From: Anniella stebbinsi
Lineage: Eukaryota; Chordata; Lepidosauria; Squamata; Anniellidae
Length of the DNA stretch: 64,000 nt
Assembly (NCBI GenBank): GCA_029215795.1
Contig: JARDYH010000002.1
Coordinates: 10,657,001 to 10,721,000 of the forward strand
Direction: 5' to 3'
Shown: positions 32,295 to 42,976 of the stretch, in pieces
Layout of the letters: the number at the start of each line of letters is the position of its first letter
Position numbering within the stretch: position 1 is the stretch's first letter
Notes under the pieces: generated by a model
Told to the model about the DNA's origin: nothing
Seen by the model: only the letters and a program-made list of their open reading frames with translations
Databases searched by the model: none
Program-made: the position numbers and the translations under genes

Positions 32295-34506
32295 TCACGC
32301 CATAGTCCTGCTTGCGAGACTTTCCGAACCTAGACGAAGGCTTACGTGATTGGTACGAAGTCTGGGGTTGCTGAGACTGGTAACGCTGGGAACGTTCCTG
32401 CTGCTGGCGAGACTGGTAAGGAAGCGGCCGATACCAGCGACGTTGCCGGTGAGGCTGTTGGTGCTGCTGCTGCTGTGACGGCACGCTCATCCTTTTTGCA
32501 GTCATTTTGGCTTTATGGATGACATCCATAGTATCGTCCGTGGTGGCATGGAAGAGCCCTTCCCCGTCAAAGGGCAGATCTTCGATCCGGGCTTTAGTTT
32601 CTGTCGGCAAGTTTGACGACCGTAGCCAAGCATGGCGTCGCAAGGCCACCCCCGCCATAAGAGCTTTTGCAGTACAGTCCGTTTGATGGTTGGCAGTGGC
32701 CAGCTGTTGTCTTGACAATCTCGCTGCCTCCGCCTGGAAAACTCTTGCCAACTCGCGTTGGTCGTCCGGCAGGTAATCGGTGAGAGTGGAGATTTTCTCC
32801 CATAAAAATAGCTGATAACGGGCCATGGTGGCCTGGTAATTCGCTACCTTGAAACCTAGTGCCGCTGAAGAATAAAGTTTTCGGCCGACTGCATCCAGCT
32901 TTCTTCCCTCCTTGTCAGTTGGAGCGGCGTGGGACCGTCCCGTCCTACCGACTGATGACTCCACCACAATTGAATTAGGTTTTGGGTGCGTAAATAGGAA
33001 CGGGGCATCCGCCTCTTGGACCTTGTACAATGCGTCCAGCCTCTTTGTCGTCGGGCCCGATGTAGCTGGATTTGGCCATGCTTCTTGCAACGTTTGCAGG
33101 AGAGTAGGCACTACTGGAAGCGTAGGCTGAGGTGTCGGATTCAGATACATTACATCATATATTTTGTCCTTTAATGGCTGCTTGGGCTGCTGCAGATCCA
33201 GACCCAGAGATTGGGCCATACGCTGCATCTGATCCGAGAATGCCCCTAATTCCAATGAAGGGGACACTCTGTCTGAGGCCACCACCTCGTCGGCGGGAGA
33301 AGGCGCCGATGGTGGGGGGGAAGGAATTGAGGACGTATCTGACGCATAGTCTTCTCGTGAGGATGGAGAAGGCTCTCGCATCGGTACCGGCAGTTGTAAG
33401 GAATGCGAGGGTGTTCGTGACCTCGCTGCTGTTGGGGCAAGTCGCTTACCCGTATATGGGTCAAACCTAAATTCTTTCTGCGGGCGATGCCCAGAGGTAC
33501 TGCGGGCTCGCTCAGAAGACATGTCCCAATCATGGGATCGGGATCGCGAAAGTGCCTGGGACCGCTCCGTGACCCCTGATGTACGGGATCGGGGGGAAGG
33601 CGGTAGATCTTGTTCCGGGTCAGAATCCAGCGAGATAGGCTGAACGGTACCGAGGGGGTCGGTGCCGAGGCCAGGATGGTCCTCGGAGTCGAGTTGATCT
33701 ACTGTCACGATCTCGGAAATGTCGATCTCGGAAGAGAAGTCAATCGGAGACCGGGGCGGCCGCGGCGGTAGCGACGCAGCCCTGTCCCTCGGAGTGGACG
33801 CCCTTCGTGCATCCCTCGGTACCGATGCCGGTGGCGCCGACGTCGGCGTCGCGTGGGCCGTCCTCGGTGTCGAAGGTTGCAGTGTCAGCGGTGTCGATGA
33901 CGGTCGAGAAGGGCTCGGTACCGATGGGAGTTGCTGCTTCGCAGCCATCGAAGCAGTTGTCGACGCTGTCGGCGTCGAGTGTTTTTTCTTTTTTGCCTTC
34001 GATGTCGACAGCGGCTCCGATGCCGATCTCTTCGACGCCGATGGCTTCGGTACCGAAGATTTCGAAATGGCTGACTTATCTCGGTGTTTCTTCGGTTTCT
34101 GTAGCTGGGTCTTCGCACCTTTTGATGGGGGACGGGTCCCCGTCAGTGGGTCCAAAACCCCATGGCCTTCAGCAATCACAGTGCCGGGCGATGCTGGGTC
34201 TGAGCGACTTACTGGCGGCCGCCAGCGCTCCCCAGAAGTCGAGTAGGCCTTGTCGGACAAATCGTCCCGAGGAGAACGTGGCAATTCTCTCTGCCTGTCC
34301 ACTGCTGACAGAGCGTTGCTCCAGAGGAGACTGCGCAGTCTATCTGCCCTATTCCGCCGGGTTTGCCGGGAAAAAGACATGCAGTGAGAACATGTCTCCA
34401 CAACGTGGCCCTCTCCTAGGCACAGTAGGCAGAGGGAATGCCCATCGGTAAGGGTGAGCTTTGCCTTACATTTTAGGCAATGCTTGAAAAGGGCTGCCTG
34501 CGCCAT
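32281..34506 (-). CDS. DIRS gag-like ORF1
   Basis: 741 codons with an ATG at 34506. Residues 10-42 hold paired cysteines (C10/C13, C26/C29, C39/C42) with H23 and H34, a likely zinc-binding module. A long Ser/Pro/Thr/Arg-rich middle (about 75-420) is low in structure. A conserved-looking block runs from about 430 to 690 (KIYDVMYLNP, KLYSSAALGFKVANYQA), and a Gln/Arg-rich basic tail (QQQQHQQPHRQRR) may bind nucleic acid. The role as RNA-binding gag is inferred from position and composition. Confidence 0.9.
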   Translation of the reverse strand: MAQAALFKHCLKCKAKLTLTDGHSLCLLCLGEGHVVETCSHCMSFSRQTRRNRADRLRSLLWSNALSAVDRQRELPRSPRDDLSDKAYSTSGERWRPPVSRSDPASPGTVIAEGHGVLDPLTGTRPPSKGAKTQLQKPKKHRDKSAISKSSVPKPSASKRSASEPLSTSKAKKKKHSTPTASTTASMAAKQQLPSVPSPSRPSSTPLTLQPSTPRTAHATPTSAPPASVPRDARRASTPRDRAASLPPRPPRSPIDFSSEIDISEIVTVDQLDSEDHPGLGTDPLGTVQPISLDSDPEQDLPPSPRSRTSGVTERSQALSRSRSHDWDMSSERARSTSGHRPQKEFRFDPYTGKRLAPTAARSRTPSHSLQLPVPMREPSPSSREDYASDTSSIPSPPPSAPSPADEVVASDRVSPSLELGAFSDQMQRMAQSLGLDLQQPKQPLKDKIYDVMYLNPTPQPTLPVVPTLLQTLQEAWPNPATSGPTTKRLDALYKVQEADAPFLFTHPKPNSIVVESSVGRTGRSHAAPTDKEGRKLDAVGRKLYSSAALGFKVANYQATMARYQLFLWEKISTLTDYLPDDQRELARVFQAEAARLSRQQLATANHQTDCTAKALMAGVALRRHAWLRSSNLPTETKARIEDLPFDGEGLFHATTDDTMDVIHKAKMTAKRMSVPSQQQQHQQPHRQRRWYRPLPYQSRQQQERSQRYQSQQPQTSYQSRKPSSRFGKSRKQDYGVKRRL

Positions 34507-34722
34507 TGCCGCAGCAGGCGGCTCAGCAGGAGCGAAAACAAATAACCTAACTACTATTATTATTATTAATTTTTTTTTTTTTTTATATATATATATATGT
34601 TAAACACAATACTAACGCTAAGCTAACTAACTATTTTAACTTTGTTTTAGAACAGATATACGAACGACGAAGAAACGTCGGAGGAAGTCTCCCGCGAGGC
34701 TAATTCACCAGCGGTCGAAGAA
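34507..34722. other. DIRS 5' leader
   Basis: Between the right ITR and the gag-like ATG lies an AT-rich leader with poly-T, (TA)n and (ATT)n tracts at 34553-34602. A promoter is expected here by analogy but no specific site is clear. Confidence 0.6.
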
Positions 34723-34854
34723 GAACTGAGGTAGGCGGGAACCCGGAGCATGCGCGGTGAGATGGTGGGGGGAGGGGTTCCCGCCAAAAACGCTAGGCTA
34801 GCTATGGAAGTTTCCCGAACGGGGCTCGGCGCCGGCGCGAGCCCATATGTGTGA
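34723..34854. repeat. DIRS inverted terminal repeat, right (5') copy
   Basis: 132 bp, the mirror of 28976-29107. The 23 bp outside (34855-34877) differ from the left end, as is usual for DIRS. Confidence 0.95.
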
Positions 34855-34877
34855 TGCACAGAGACCACGAAGAAGAA

Positions 34878-35020
34878 CATGGGTGGGAGGGTGCTGTTGC
34901 ACCCATGTCCTGCTTGTGGGTCCCTGGTCGAGAGCTGATTGGCCACTGTGTGAACAGAGTGCTGGACTAGTTGGACCTTTGGTCTGATCCAGCAGGGCTC
35001 TTCTGATGTTCTTATGTTCT
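34878..35020 (+). mobile_element. CR1/L3-like LINE, right part after DIRS
   Basis: CATGGGTGGGAGGGTGCTG through GATGTTCTTATGTTCT completes the LINE copy begun at 28739 and ends in the octamer-type tail. Confidence 0.86.
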
Positions 35021-35228
35021 TTCTGAAACTGCGGAGGAGCACATGTCACACAACAGACATTAGGTAAAATCAGATTTGCAGCATTACATTAACTAGCTAA
35101 CTTGACGGCATCGTATTTGACATAAAAGCAGCATTTTTTTTATCAAATGCTCCAGGTCCCCTGGCCAGACTGCAAATGGGAAAAATGATTGGACAGCTGT
35201 CCGAAAGCACTAAGTAACCCGTTCTCAC

Positions 35229-35479
35229 CTTCTCGCAATACCAGCCAGCACTGACGCCAACGTTATCATGTCCGATTGAGACGCGACTCAAGGGACTAAG
35301 CAGAGCAGCGATCTCGACGTTAAAAAGATCTGTCCGGGCACGCTCGAATTCACCTCCCTCCAGGAAAATCTTCCCACTGTTTTTCATCCCTTTGGAGCCA
35401 TGCATTACAATGTGGATCTTGGAGTTGGTGCCGGCCCCTCTGATGTCCCCGGTCATTACAGCAATATTATAAATGATAC
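35229..35479 (-). CDS. LOXHD1: LOXHD1 exon: first two thirds of second PLAT domain
   Basis: Largest exon here, 251 nt. The acceptor CCACCATCTAG splits a glycine codon with the exon at 41739 and the donor is GTGAGAA. It encodes [20 protein letters not shown], then [38 protein letters not shown] and [20 protein letters not shown], ending in phase 0. In this repeat the usual GAGTDA reads GAGTNS, so one acidic ligand of the calcium loop is replaced by asparagine. The frame is intact despite the 6-kb DIRS in the next intron. Confidence 0.97.
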
Positions 35480-35529
35480 CTAGATGGTGGGGAGATTGGT
35501 TAAACACAGAGAGTGTGATGAGGAACTTT

Positions 35530-35730
35530 TATTATTATTATTAATAATAATAATATCCCACCTTTTTCCCAATACTGGAACCCAAGGCGGCTTACAAATT
35601 AAAACATGTACAGTTAAAACAAATAGAGATATACAAAAATTAAAAATATAATTAAACATAGTAGGATTTAAACGTATTGAAAATATTCAAAAACATTTTA
35701 AATACACATAATTAAAAAAATTAACCATGA
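35530..35730 (-). mobile_element. L2-like LINE 3' tail
   Basis: An ATT/AAT tract, then TATCCCACCTTTTTCCCAATACTGG and AAGGCGGCTTACAAATTAAAAC, is the reversed L2-type tail. Confidence 0.75.
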
Positions 35731-37159
35731 TGGTTAGCAATGGCATTCTCAGCATCTGCTCTTCCTGCAACACTGCAGAATCAAAAGTTCCTTTCCACCG
35801 TGCGTCATATTTACAGCTTGCTGTATTTCATGGGCTCTGGATGGGCAACAGCAGTTACAATACACACAAACACCCATATCTTGCCTGATAAATTCTCTAG
35901 CAATGAAGTATACAAATGTCCAAAGAGTGTTTTTTTTAAATAGGCATTGATGGCTAAATTATGCTTGCTTAAATGGCTTTTGATGGCTTGTGTCTACTAG
36001 CTACTGCACACATCCCACCTGTTCATGATGGAACCGGATGGATGGTAGCCAGTGAAGGAGACAAAAGTCTTTTGCGTGTGTGTGTTTAGCTTGGATGCCA
36101 AGGAGCACCTGGGAAGCTCAGAGCACATGCTATTTGGTCTTAGGGGGCTGCATTGCAAACTAACACTGTCCCTCTAGGTACTGGTTTCCTGCTCTGTAGT
36201 CATCTCGCATTATTTGTACACAACCAGATACCATAAATATATCAGTCTCCATTAGTGCTCTCTCCTAAAAACAAACAAACACAAAACACCTGATTCTGCA
36301 AAAAGCTGCCCATGAAATGCAAGATAATATAACTATTATATATATCTTGCACTCAGGGAAGTGCGGATAATATAACCACTACAAAAGGACGGGGCAGGAA
36401 ACAGCACTTGGCAGGAAAGAGGAAAGGGCCAAGGCAGATGTGCAGGGAGAAAGCCTTTCCTGGCTTGGCTTTCGCTCCCCACAGGCCCTGGTGGGCAAAT
36501 CAAGTGGCATCAATCATGGACTATTCACGCAGCAGCTGGAACGAACAGCACAGACTTTGCATCTGGGGCTTGTCTATACTCCCTATACAACCCTGTCATG
36601 GCTGAGCAGTTGCGCCCTGTCGCTTAATTAACGCAGCTGCCAACTCGCAGCCACATCGGGCAGTTCTCTGCGAAACTGCACCTTTTCAAGTGTCATTTCA
36701 CCGCGGCTTTTTCAATTGCTCCGATGTCACCACGTAGTTCCTTCGTCTGTCAGTGGCGGCTTCGATGGGATTTAAAGAAGCAGGCGTACCTAGGGGCAGA
36801 TCCCAGCGCAAGGTAGGCGCAGGAATCTAAGGCAGGGGGTTGGCTCGACAAGCCTTGCAATGCCCGCCATGGAGTTGTAAAAGTCAGGGAGCAAATGTAA
36901 GGGCAGTTAAGATATATAACGCATAAATAAAATGAACTGTAGATGCACAGATGAGCTGCTACGGGCTTTCAAAGTTGCGCAGAGTTGCCATAAAAAAAAA
37001 GTCTTTGTGGTTTCCCGTTCCCGCCGTCTGACGATGGCGCTGTGATTTTTCCCAGGTTGGATAGCCTGTGCACACTCCTGCCCTGTAACTCTTTTGATTC
37101 CTCTTCACAGCAGTGAAGGCCAAGCGGCGTCATATAAATACAGCCCTTCAGTTACAATG
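35731..37159. other. LOXHD1 intron, unassigned
   Basis: Apart from AT tracts near 36325-36350, no gene, repeat or element was recognised in these 1.4 kb. Confidence 0.4.
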
Positions 37160-37420
37160 TCTTCACTCACACTTAATACTCTCTCAGAGTTTAAGGCATC
37201 TGTCAAGACTAGTCTCTTCCGGCAGGCCTACCCGATGGATTTTAAACCTAAGAATTTTGAGATGTCCTGATTGTTATTTTAATATTGTATTGGTTTTATA
37301 TGCTCTTTCAATTAGCTTTATGCATTTGATTTTGTATTGTTGTACTAATGTTGTTGCCCGCCTCGATCCAAAGAGAGAGGCAGGTAAGAAATAAATAAAT
37401 TATTAATATTAATATTAATT
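37160..37420 (+). mobile_element. L2-like LINE 3' end
   Basis: GGCATCTGTCAAGACTAGTCTCTTCCGGCAGGCC, a T-rich 3' UTR and TGCCCGCCTCGATCCAAAGAG with an AATAAATAAATT tail. The copy at 38075 is its reverse. Confidence 0.72.
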
Positions 37421-38074
37421 ATTATTCTCCATTCAATAAACACACAAGCGAATGTGATCGGAAGCTTCTCAACCTGAGCGATTCACCTAGGGTCATTTGG
37501 GTCATAAGCTGGCCCTGTTCCAAATTCCCAATTCCACCATAGCTAGGCAACAACACCCGGCCAACCCTCCAATGGCTGCTTAGACTTCAAGGCAGACTTG
37601 TAGCACAATTCCGGGCTAGCCGTGATAGCCACTTCTTCCTGCAGCAACCCGAGTTTAAGTAAAACACAACTGCCAGCTTGTCCTTGCAGGTGCGTCAAGC
37701 ACTTTGAAGGCGGCCTGTGGCGCCACTGTAAATAGGGTAGTTTTCATTCTGTGGAGATTTCACCATGTTAAATTGTATATAACTTTGAATAGGCCCCAGC
37801 AGGGGTCTTTGAATGGTGATAGCCTCTACCGCACAGCAAGCAGGGAGGAGCGGCACCTGAGCAGCAGTTCAATGATGCCAGCAGCTGTACGACGCCACTA
37901 AGCAGGATGAATGAATAAGCGCTTGGTGCAAAGCTGCCCTGATGCTCATCTTCAGTTGTTTCAGATGGGAGGAAAACCTATAGCCCCTGTTCTACACCAG
38001 GGGAAAGCCAAAACACACACATGCAAGCGGATATTTCCAGACCCGGGCATTCAGGGAGAGTAAAGAGATCTGTA
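37421..38074. other. LOXHD1 intron, unassigned
   Basis: No recognisable feature. Confidence 0.35.
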
Positions 38075-38117
<43 letters not shown>

Positions 38118-38420
38118 TTCTTACCCACCTCTCCCTTCAGATCAAGGAGGGGAACACCATCAATATAAACAATATAAAATACATAAACTGATTAAAAACA
38201 TATAAAATTAATACATTATTAAAATCAACAAAGTCTTAAAATTCGACTGGGTAGGCCTGCCAGAAGTGATCAGTTTTTATAGCTCTCTTAAATTCTTGAA
38301 GACTGGTGAGTTGGCAGATCTCTCCCTGCAGCTCATTCCACAATCTGGGAGTGGCAGAAGAGAAAGTCCTACACATCTGGGATCTCATTTTCAGGTACGC
38401 TGCCTACCAGACACAGACCA
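38075..38420 (-). mobile_element. L2-like LINE 3' end, minus
   Basis: A (TTA)n tract at 38075-38116, then TTACCCACCTCTCCCTTCAGATC and, further on, GGTAGGCCTGCCAGAAGTG and CTGCAGCTCATTCCACAATCTGGGAG, the reverse of the 37160 type. A second (TTA)n tract is at 38441-38481. Confidence 0.7.
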
Positions 38421-38439
38421 GACGGGTAAGAAATAAATC

Positions 38440-38481
<42 letters not shown>

Positions 38482-38483
<2 letters not shown>

Positions 38484-39220
38484 AGGAGAAAGGTAACATG
38501 GTCAGTGAGTTACAAGGACCGGTAATGTCACTTTCCATAGGACCTCCATGTAGTTTAATCCAGAATAGGTCTTACAAGCAACTCCAGATCAGTTGGCTAG
38601 GGGTGCCAGGAAGGGGGAAGATGGTATCTGGTCTAAAAAGACAATGCAAGATATCCAACAGGGTTACATAACAGTCTTTTTGTGGGAGATGAATTGCTCA
38701 CCACTGGGACCTCCATGGGCCAGATGGTGTCAGGAGCTGTGATCACCCGGTGTCAGGATCAGGCTCATTCTCCCTAGTGTGAGGGACTGGGTTTGGGGAG
38801 GGGGAGTCGAATCAGACTCAGAGACTGAAGAAGCCGAACCAGGAATTTACCAGCCAAGACAGGAAACAGGGGAGGAGATTCTACAACACTCTTCAGGAGT
38901 CAAGGATGAATCTACCCAGGAGCTTATCGGACAGGATGCCCGGCTCAGAGATCATCCTCTCCACCCCTGGGAACTCCGTCTTTCTCAGAGGGGAGGGAAC
39001 ATTGGAGTTTGACAGATCCCAGAATCTGTCGCAGGGTCAAGCAGGCGAAGCTGAGATGAGGTGGGAGGCGGTCTGCTAGGGTAGCTACTCGCTAGAAGTT
39101 TCAACACAAAGACCCTCCCTGAAGGTGGGATTCAGTAAAAGCCTGTTGGGCACAGTGGGAAGCTGTTCATTTAGTTGATGGGGAACTGTCTTCCTTTGTT
39201 AGGCTAACAAAGCTTAGAGT
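38482..39220. other. LOXHD1 intron, unassigned
   Basis: No gene or repeat recognised. The 77-codon frame at 38779-39012 has no family features. Confidence 0.35.
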
Positions 39221-39558
39221 GCCTCTACAAGAGTGATTTAAAGCTCTTTCAAGGCGTTACAGATTTTACCTCTACAAGAGCGGAGCGCAAATCGGGGGTT
39301 GAGGTGCTTTTTATCTCCGCTTATGCGCATTATCGAACGGGCGTTAAATAGTGACTTAAAATTTATCGTGGGGGTTAAAGTGCCTTATGGCCATGTAAAC
39401 ATGTGATTCTCCGCATGTCAACAACTTTAAAGTGCGTTTCATACAGCCGGTAATGCGCTTCACCGCCTCTTGTGAGTAGGTATTAGGAGTGAATGTGCTT
39501 ATCCGTATATGCGCATAATCAGGCAACCGGGTGTCAAAGCGAAATCTTGTAGAGGGGA
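39221..39558 (+). mobile_element. CG-bearing DNA element with GCCTCTACAAG end, copy 1
   Basis: Starts GCCTCTACAAGAGTGATTTAAAG and ends ATCTTGTAGAGGGG. Inside, CTCCGCTTATGCGCATTATC is mirrored by CCGTATATGCGCATAATC, and GCGCAAATCGGG and AAATAGTGACTTAAAATTT recur in the copy at 55258. CpG words (GCGC, GCGTT) are unusually frequent for an old repeat. No transposase. Confidence 0.75.
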
Positions 39559-40204
39559 CCTTAGAGGATAGCTCCTAGCATTCACACTTTCTTCAGGTGT
39601 AAAGACACATCTATTTACTGGATAAAGCTTTGTAGATTGTACAGCAGATCTCTTTAGAGTCTCACATCTGACATCATCACCCTGTTACCTCCCCCCCCCC
39701 CCATCTTTCCTTTCTCCACGCCAGGAGAGGTACGGATTTCCATGCCTCTCTCAGTACAGAGGAACAGACTCAGCAGGCAGACCAAGTGGTTTCAGGCTGA
39801 GTCTCCAGCATTGTGCAGGGGCAATGTTCCACCCTCATGCCATGGAGGTGACATGCAGGACACAAAGACACTCAGCCAGCGCTGGGAATAGCAGCGGCTC
39901 CTTCCAGTGTCAGCCCCCCCCCCAACTGTCTAATCTCAGACTGGAGATAACAGTCCAGAGATAACAGCTCTGTGGCCATTTCTGGAGTCCACTAACTCGC
40001 GAGTAAGCAGTCACCAGACGGGGCGGCTGCCCACACCTCCCAGTCTTGGGACGTTCCCAGGACAGCGGGAAAAATCAGGATTTCTCAGGGATCCTTTATC
40101 CCTGGGAAAACCCATGCCAATCCATTCCCTCTGCTCTCTGGAGTCCCTGTGCGTCATCTGGATTCACAGGGATTCCATAAAAAATGGCTGGTGTAGAAAC
40201 AGCC
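39559..40204. other. LOXHD1 intron, unassigned
   Basis: Two poly-C runs lie at 39691-39702 and 39916-39924. Nothing else recognised. Confidence 0.4.
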
Positions 40205-40413
40205 ATAACCATCACAACTAGTAGCTACTGATAGCCTCCTCTAGGAATTCATCCAACTCCCTTTTACAGCCATCCAAATTGGTGGCCATCACTACATCTT
40301 GTGGTAGTGAATTCCGTAGTTTAACTATACACTGTGTGAAGCAGTACGTCCTATTTGTCCTGAATCTCCCACCCATCAGCTTCATGGGATGACCCTGGGT
40401 TCAAATATTAAGG

Positions 40414-40448
<35 letters not shown>

Positions 40449-40610
40449 CTCCCTATACACCTTCTCCACACCATACATGTCTCATGTCTTCCCTTAGCCT
40501 CCTTTTTTCCAAGCTAAACAATCCCAGCTGTTGCATCCTTCCCTCATAGGGGAGATGATCCAGCCCCTCCATCATTTTAATAGCCCTTTTGGCAAAAGAC
40601 ACACCTGAAG
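40205..40610 (-). mobile_element. CR1/L3-like LINE fragment
   Basis: AGTAGCTACTGATAGCC, TTGGTGGCCATCACTACATCTTGTGG and ACTGTGTGAAGCAGTACGTCC belong to the 45690 family. A (GA)n tract at 40419-40446 sits where other copies have GAGAGAGGGAGAAAA. Confidence 0.8.
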
Positions 40611-41089
40611 AGCTCCTTTTGTCAAAAGATCAGAATACATCTGTTAATGGGGCTCTCATTCAACCATCCAATTGGGCCAGTGTCGGGGTTTGTACCGTGG
40701 GAGAATCCAATGGGTGGGAGAAAGGAGACACAACCTTTTTTCCTCAGCCAAGAAGTGAAGCACAAAACTGATCAGTGTGGAACTCAAGGGCAGCTTTTCC
40801 TCCATCAGTTGCTCAGATAAATAATTAAGCCTTTTAGAAAGGGCGACTCTCACCACGGAGGCTGGGATTCCACTGGCAGAAGCCTGGATCAAGCACAGTT
40901 TCCCAGCAGGCATGTTGCTTGCCCAGATGCCTCAAGACCCAAAATAGCTTCCTGCATTGTTACCCTGCCTCCTTCCCCAGGGGGCAGGAAGTTTTGGGAA
41001 GCCTTCAAAACATCGGTGCCCTTTGAAGGAAAACGCTCTGGAGACCCAGGACGCTGCTGTTGTAATAATAGTTGTCTGCATCACAGCCT
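40611..41089. other. LOXHD1 intron, unassigned
   Basis: No recognisable feature. Confidence 0.35.
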
Positions 41090-41200
41090 ATGATGGCCTT
41101 CTCCAACCTGGTGATCCCCAAGTGTGTTGACTGAGGCATTATGGGAGTTGCAGTCCAACACCTCTGGGAGCCACCAGGTTGGGGAAGGCTGGTGTATGGC
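41090..41200. mobile_element. hAT-like short element
   Basis: GATGGCCTTCTCCAACCTGGTG is mirrored by CACCAGGTTGGGGAAGGC, with a GGGAGTTGCAGTCCAACACC core. It resembles 13118, 47965 and 53270. Confidence 0.7.
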
Positions 41201-41738
41201 AATAGGTTAAAAAGAAGCGCATGTGCTCACCTTTAAGATTCTGTCCTGCCAAGAAACATCCCATTATCCTTAACTTGGAGACTGAACTGCCCCATAGAAT
41301 TTCTCAGTTTTGCCAGTTGTATAACATTATTAGATAGCGCCAATGCCTGGCATCCTTGGGTAGGTGCCAGGGCCCCAGCAGTAAACTGCTGACGTCTCAT
41401 GCTGCCACCCCCCCCCCCCAGCCACTAAAATAATACAGCCTGGCAGTCTAGAAGTGGCGGGTGGCCATGACTGTCTGCCATTTTAATAGGCAAGGAAAGT
41501 TGCTTCCTGCTTTTTTCTACCTGTTCAGTAGAACAGGTAGAACACAGAGATCACAGCTTGACATTTTCCTGAGCAGCTAGAAGGCCACAAGATATCAAGG
41601 TATTGTTGCAGAGGAAAAGTACGGCTCAGCTTGCGCTCATTCCCCTATATTAGTTCTCTTGTGCCTAAACAATCCATCTTTAACCCAAGCTCAACTTCGC
41701 CTGGACTCTCCATCACCGGCAGCCTTACACACATTTAC
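41201..41738. other. LOXHD1 intron, unassigned
   Basis: A poly-C run is at 41408-41419. No other feature recognised. Confidence 0.35.
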
Positions 41739-41862
41739 CTGTCGCTTCCGTTCCTCCCACCAAAATATCTCGCTGAATTTTGCCATCATCTTCGTCCAGC
41801 GCAAACCAACGGTTGCATGGGAACTCGTAAATGCACTTGTTGCCAATGTCTTCGATGATAAC
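41739..41862 (-). CDS. LOXHD1: LOXHD1 exon: end of first visible PLAT domain
   Basis: 124 nt, acceptor CTCTCGCCCAG and donor GTAAATG. It encodes [20 protein letters not shown] followed by [13 protein letters not shown], the classical closing box of a LOXHD1 PLAT repeat, and then the linker LVGGTEAT. It enters in phase 0 after the exon at 42977 and ends one base into the glycine codon completed at 35479. Confidence 0.97.
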
Positions 41863-41929
41863 CTGGGCGAGAGCAGATCCTCATTTGAACCAGGCTTTTA
41901 TGCTGGATGTATAATTTTAAGCTACAGTT

Positions 41930-42340
41930 TTAAGCTTTTACGTCGTGTTTTATGGTTTTCGTTTTTGCGCACTGCCCAGAGAGTTCCAGCTATTGGGCGG
42001 TATAGAAATGCACTAAATCAACAAACAAGCAAAGACAAAACAAGGATCTAACCACCAAATTAGATGATTCTAATGTGCTCGATGTGGGGCTGCCTTTAGG
42101 CTGGGTCCGGACGCTGCAATTGGCGCAGAGCACAGCTGCGAAGCTACTAACAGGGGCCTCTTTTTGGGAGCACGTTGCACCTCTGCTAAAAGAACAGCCC
42201 TGGCTACCAATAAGTTACTGGGCCACATTGAAGGTTCGATTGTCGACATTTAAAGCTTGTGGGATCATCTCATCCCATATGCCACCCTTTGCGGTCCTCA
42301 AGAGGAGGACTTGTGACAGTGCAGCATACTCCTGAGGTTT
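41930..42340 (+). mobile_element. L2 LINE: tail plus a second pol fragment
   Basis: 41940-42020 is an L2 tail (TGCCCAGAGAGTTCCAGC then GCGGTATAGAAATGC). 42075-42290 encodes VRTLQLAQSTAAKLLTG and PWLPISYWATLKVRLSTFKA, an internal piece of L2 pol. The order tail-then-pol shows two separate insertions. Confidence 0.8.
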
Positions 42341-42581
42341 GCCTCAGGAGCGCCTGTAATCGAGAGTTTCGTGTTGCAATGAATGGAATGAAATGGCATG
42401 AAATGAAAAGACGAGAGCAGCTAGAGGCCTACACTTTGCTTCAATGCAATTCCAGCTATCATTGTTCTTTTTAAATTAAAGGTTACGAGGGTTAAGGGCA
42501 GCTAGATAGGTGCTAAGGGAAGCGTTCAAGAGCGCAAGAGTGCCTGCGTAATCCCTATGAACTGGATAGTTCAGTCCCTCA
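42341..42581. other. LOXHD1 intron, unassigned
   Basis: No recognisable feature. Confidence 0.3.
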
Positions 42582-42894
42582 GGGGTGGCCCTATGAAAAC
42601 GACAGGGCTCCTGTATCTTTAACAGTTGTATAGAAAAGAAAATTTGAGGAGGTGTCGTTCGTATGCATGCAACACCGGGTGAATTCCCCTCTTCGTCACA
42701 ACAGTTAAAGCTGCAGGAGCCCTGCCCTCTTTTGTATCTGGTCACTCTAATATAGCTCCTGCAGCTTTAACTGTTGTGATGAAGAGGTCATTTCACCAGG
42801 TGCTGCATCCTACAAATGACACCTGCTGAAATTCCCTTTTCAATAAAACTACTAAAGATACAGGAGCCCTGTCTTCCTATCCATCTGGACAGCC
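42582..42894. mobile_element. TA-flanked palindromic MITE, subfamily B
   Basis: Left end GGGGTGGCCCTATGAAAACG (degraded), inner arms with TTTAACAGTTGTATAG and GCACCTGG-like text, right end CCATCTGGACAGCC before TA. Its right end lies 83 bp from the LOXHD1 exon at 42977. Confidence 0.8.
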
Positions 42895-42976
42895 TAAGCA
42901 AGACAGCCTGATGGGCTGACTCAATATCCGGGATCTTCCTTTGTTCCTAGAGGGAAATTTTCACATCTGTACAAAC

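Larger units (their letters stand above)
28925..34877 (-). mobile_element. DIRS retrotransposon, full length
   Basis: 5,953 bp with every DIRS hallmark: 132-bp inverted terminal repeats, an internal complementary region at 29222-29316, a gag-like ORF, an RT-RNase H ORF and a tyrosine recombinase ORF instead of an integrase. The outer borders are fixed by the internal region, whose two halves are exact complements of 28925-28982 and 34841-34877. The flanks join to CTGGGGAA|CATGGG, identical to the uninterrupted repeat at 13451-13480, so there is no target duplication or deletion. All three frames are open, which suggests a recent insertion. It lies in a LOXHD1 intron in the same orientation as the gene. 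Confidence 0.97.

Noticed and set aside
33719..34451. Long plus-strand open frames (175 and 214 codons)
   Set aside because: They are antisense shadows of the Ser/Pro/Arg-rich part of the DIRS gag-like frame.
42075..42335. Plus-strand frame with LQLAQSTAAKLLTG as a gene
   Set aside because: It is an internal fragment of L2 pol, flanked by other L2 debris.
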